Shown here in pieces: positions 61,779 to 64,000 of a DNA stretch of 64,000 bases; within the stretch, counting starts at the first letter, position 1, and every line of letters starts with the position of its first letter. The notes beneath the pieces are model-generated. The model was not told the origin of the DNA. It worked only from the letters and a program-made list of their open reading frames with translations, and searched no databases. Both the position numbers and the translations under genes were made by a program. The stretch is taken from positions 1,922,001 to 1,986,000 of the forward strand of contig NZ_CP047358.1 in the NCBI RefSeq assembly GCF_030408855.1. Direction: 5' to 3'. The stretch is from Corynebacterium glaucum (GTDB taxonomy: Bacteria > Actinomycetota > Actinomycetes > Mycobacteriales > Mycobacteriaceae).

Positions 61779-63560
61779 TTATTGCGAGGTAGGGGTTTGC
61801 GCTTGCCAGGTGCCGTCGATAAGCGAAATTGCCCCTGCCTCCGCGAACTTGTCCAGCCAGCCCTCCATGGGCCAACTGCCCCACTTGGCGTGGAAGTAGT
61901 TCGCGTTGGCGACGATGTCCTCGAGGTGCTCCCACGGCGGCGACGAAACCGGGTGCCACTGGTGGAACGCGTGCGCGCCGCCGACCCAGTAAAGCTCGAA
62001 GCCGTGGCGCTGAAGTTGCCGGGCGAAGTCGGTGTCCTCGCCGCCATAGCCGGTGAACCCGGTGTCGAAACCGCCGAAGTCGCGCTCGATGCGCGCCCAG
62101 GTGTCGGCGGTCATGGCAAATGACAGGGACCAGAACAGGTTGTAGTCGTGGGCGAGTTCCAGCTCGCCGACGGGCGGATTCGGGCGCGCCGGGTGCGGAT
62201 CGGGGCGCACGGTGCGCAGCTCGCCCTCGCGCATGTACGTCACCGGACCTGCGACCACGGCGTCCGGGTGCGCCTCGAGCGCGCGCACGTACAGCGGCAC
62301 AAGCTGCGAAGACGCCACGCAGTCGGCGTCGAGGAACACGATTATCTCCGCGCCGCGTTCGATCGCGGTGCGCGCGGCGAGGTTGCGGGCCGCGGCGAGG
62401 TTCCTCGCATCCGCTAGTTGTGGCTCTGCCTCGACCACGTGCGACTTCGGCACCGCTTTACGCAGCTCGTCAGCATCAGCGAGCGCGACGGTGATGTGGT
62501 CAGTGCCCTCGGGCTTCAGGTTCACCTGGTGCGTGAGGTGGGCTTTCCGGTTCGCATCAGCAAGAGTCACCAGGGCAATTTTGCTTGACGACGCCCCCGT
62601 GGCCACCCCAGCGACCACCTCCGCGGCCCGCCGCGCGGCACCGTCCGTCTGCCACCGATACCAGTCGGGATTCAGCGCCTTCGCCTGCGCGAGCAGCGTT
62701 GGCCACTCAGCAGCGGGCGGAAATCCGTCCGGGACGACGGCCAGGCCGGCGTCTCGGAGCACTTGGGCGTTGAGTTTTTGCTCGATGAAGGGCCGCGGTT
62801 GCGGCAGCAGGATGGCCGGCGCGTTGGTCACGGCAATATCCGCGATCGAATTTTGTCCGCCCGCCGCGACCACGACCCCGGCACGCTGCAGGAGTTCGGT
62901 CGGGTCGTCGACGCGGTTTTCACCGGTGAGGAACGTGAACGTGTACTCGGGACAGGCGGCTTCGACCGCAGCCCAGTCTTCCGGTTCCCAGGTGGAGCCG
63001 CCCTTGCCGGCCATGACCAGCACAGCGTGCGGATCGCGCTCGATGCCCGGCGCGGGAGTGAGCCGCGAAATCCCGCCGACGGCGTGCAGGCGCTCCTCGT
63101 GCCCGCGAAGGTGCTCAGGGGTTTCGATCCAGTCGGGCCAGGCGGCGATCAGGGCATCGGCCTGGGTGTAGGCGAGCTGGTGGGGCGCGTCGTCGCGCAG
63201 GCCCGGCATCGCGTGCGCGACGACCGGGATGCCCATCAGGCGTAGGAACACTCCTACCTCGACGGACACGTCCACGTAGAAGGCGTCGGGGGCGTTGTCT
63301 GCGGTCCACCCGGCAAGCGTCGCAAAGCGGCTGCGCAACCCCTGGTTACCGTAGGGCGCGTAGTGGAGCGTGCCGCCGGCGGTCATGGCGCGGCCGTGGT
63401 GGCCGTGGCCCGCATCGTCGGCAAGCACCACATCGGCGCCTTCCGCAGTGGAGAGGATCGTCGCCTCGTGACCGAGCGCGCGCAGCTCGCGCTGGATCTC
63501 GCGGCAACGCTGAATGTGGCCCGAACCGTGGTGGTGGGCGTAAATACCAATCGTGGCCAA
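61779..63560 (-). CDS. Two-domain glycosyltransferase (MurG-like plus GT2-like)
   Basis: About 593 residues. The N-terminal half (1-330) begins ATIGIYAHHHGSGHIQRC, a GT-B start like MurG/GT28, with GGQNSIADIAVTNAPAILLPQPRPF as the sugar-nucleotide site. The C-terminal half (about 340-590) is GT-A/GT2: IVFLDADCVASSQLV holds the DxD and GFTGYGGEDTDFARQL the ED motif of galactosyltransferase-like enzymes. The start is TTG 63560, five bases after the preceding stop. It probably adds two sugars in sequence; product unknown. Confidence 0.8.
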   Translation of the reverse strand: MATIGIYAHHHGSGHIQRCREIQRELRALGHEATILSTAEGADVVLADDAGHGHHGRAMTAGGTLHYAPYGNQGLRSRFATLAGWTADNAPDAFYVDVSVEVGVFLRLMGIPVVAHAMPGLRDDAPHQLAYTQADALIAAWPDWIETPEHLRGHEERLHAVGGISRLTPAPGIERDPHAVLVMAGKGGSTWEPEDWAAVEAACPEYTFTFLTGENRVDDPTELLQRAGVVVAAGGQNSIADIAVTNAPAILLPQPRPFIEQKLNAQVLRDAGLAVVPDGFPPAAEWPTLLAQAKALNPDWYRWQTDGAARRAAEVVAGVATGASSSKIALVTLADANRKAHLTHQVNLKPEGTDHITVALADADELRKAVPKSHVVEAEPQLADARNLAAARNLAARTAIERGAEIIVFLDADCVASSQLVPLYVRALEAHPDAVVAGPVTYMREGELRTVRPDPHPARPNPPVGELELAHDYNLFWSLSFAMTADTWARIERDFGGFDTGFTGYGGEDTDFARQLQRHGFELYWVGGAHAFHQWHPVSSPPWEHLEDIVANANYFHAKWGSWPMEGWLDKFAEAGAISLIDGTWQAQTPTSQ

Positions 63561-63565
63561 GTGCC

Positions 63566-64000
63566 CTATGCCCCCTTCACCTGGGCGGCGAGGTAGCCGT
63601 AGTGGACCTGGCGGTAGAGCTCCACATAGGTGCGCGCGGTCTGCGTCAGCGAGTGGTGCTCCACCACCCATTCGCGCACCGCGGCGCGGTCGATTTCACG
63701 GGCGCGGTGGATCGCCCCCGCCAGCGCGTCGATGTCATCCGGCGGGGCGAGCGCGGCAGGCGCGTGGCACAGCAGCTCGCCCAAGCCACCGCGCTCGAAA
63801 GCGGCGACCGGAGTGCCGCACGCCATCGCCTCGAACGCAACCAGGCCGAAGGGCTCTTCCCACCGCGGGCTGACCACCGCGACGCCGGAGTTAGCAACCA
63901 GCTCGCGCAGGTGTGTGTGCGACATCGTCCCGCGCCACTCGGCCACACCCGGCGCGAGCCGCGGCGCGATCTCTTCGCGGAAATAGCGGCAGTCGCCCTT
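63566..64000 (-). CDS. GT4-family glycosyltransferase, C-terminal part (cut by window)
   Basis: The frame runs open to the window edge (KGDCRYFREEIAPRLAPG...) and ends at TAG 63566. SPRWEEPFGLVAFEAMACGTPVAAFERGGLGELL is the donor-binding E-x7-E motif of GT4 transferases. About 144 residues are visible; the N-terminal half lies outside. It is coupled to the two-domain transferase downstream, forming a small glycan-synthesis cluster. Confidence 0.88.
   Translation of the reverse strand, partial: KGDCRYFREEIAPRLAPGVAEWRGTMSHTHLRELVANSGVAVVSPRWEEPFGLVAFEAMACGTPVAAFERGGLGELLCHAPAALAPPDDIDALAGAIHRAREIDRAAVREWVVEHHSLTQTARTYVELYRQVHYGYLAAQVKGA

Overview
The window is a stretch of high-GC actinobacterial chromosome, almost certainly from the genus Corynebacterium. 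Its housekeeping genes follow the order known from the Mycobacterium tuberculosis Rv2404c-Rv2462c region and from C. glutamicum: lepA, rpsT, holA, comEC-comEA, degV, gpgP, rsfS, nadD, proA, a 2-hydroxyacid dehydrogenase, proB, obg, rpmA, rplU, rne, ndk, DUF4233, folC, valS, mdh, clpX, clpP2-clpP1, tig. Genus-level markers are mdh next to valS, the dehydrogenase gene between proA and proB, a mycothiol-type arsenate reductase, a CgArsR-type arsenic repressor and an IS1249-like element. The species cannot be named from the sequence alone.

Layout. 1-6.0 kb: the tail of an unknown gene, two tandem CPBP membrane proteases, a secreted PAP2 phosphatase, a proline-iminopeptidase-like hydrolase and a large tail-anchored unknown protein. 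6-20.8 kb: a conserved core for translation, replication, competence, NAD and proline synthesis, interrupted by a solitary MazF-like toxin, a TetR-controlled membrane pair and a VapBC module. 20.8-27 kb: accessory insertions among core genes, namely an arsenic resistance locus before proB and a two-gene AbiE-like toxin-antitoxin unit between obg and rpmA. 27-36.3 kb: L27/L21, a sigma factor preceded by a small acidic protein, and a module of two dynamin-like GTPases plus a membrane-anchored Hsp70-like protein, divergent from a protein built of eighteen exact 13-residue DxDGD-type repeats. 36.3-55.2 kb: RNase E, ndk, folC, valS, mdh, clpX, two alpha/beta hydrolase paralogues alternating with two lipoproteins, clpP2-clpP1, tig and tRNA-Pro. 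55.3-56.8 kb: a complete IS256-family element with an intact 8-bp target duplication, inserted at the T-tract of the tRNA-Gly terminator. 56.9-64 kb: an unknown glycine-rich protein, an operon of both ETF subunits with a diheme-cytochrome-b-like membrane protein, an N-formylglutamate amidohydrolase-like gene and two glycosyltransferase genes, the last cut by the window end.

How the genes work together. tig-clpP1-clpP2 and clpX form the protein folding and degradation set; a ClgR-type site lies upstream of clpP1. gpgP-rsfS-nadD-proA are packed with overlapping ends and are probably co-transcribed. The ETF-cytochrome b operon suggests electron transfer from flavoprotein dehydrogenases into the membrane. 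The best candidate for an undescribed system is the Hsp70/dynamin/dynamin/repeat-protein locus at 29.1-36.3 kb, which resembles mycobacterial iniBAC in its paired dynamin-like GTPases but adds a membrane-tethered chaperone-like ATPase and a calcium-type repeat protein. The AbiE-like pair with its operator in the promoter spacer is the second candidate.

Start codons were chosen from ribosome-binding sites, overlaps and family length; several genes appear to be leaderless. All family assignments come from reading motifs and gene order; no database search was run.
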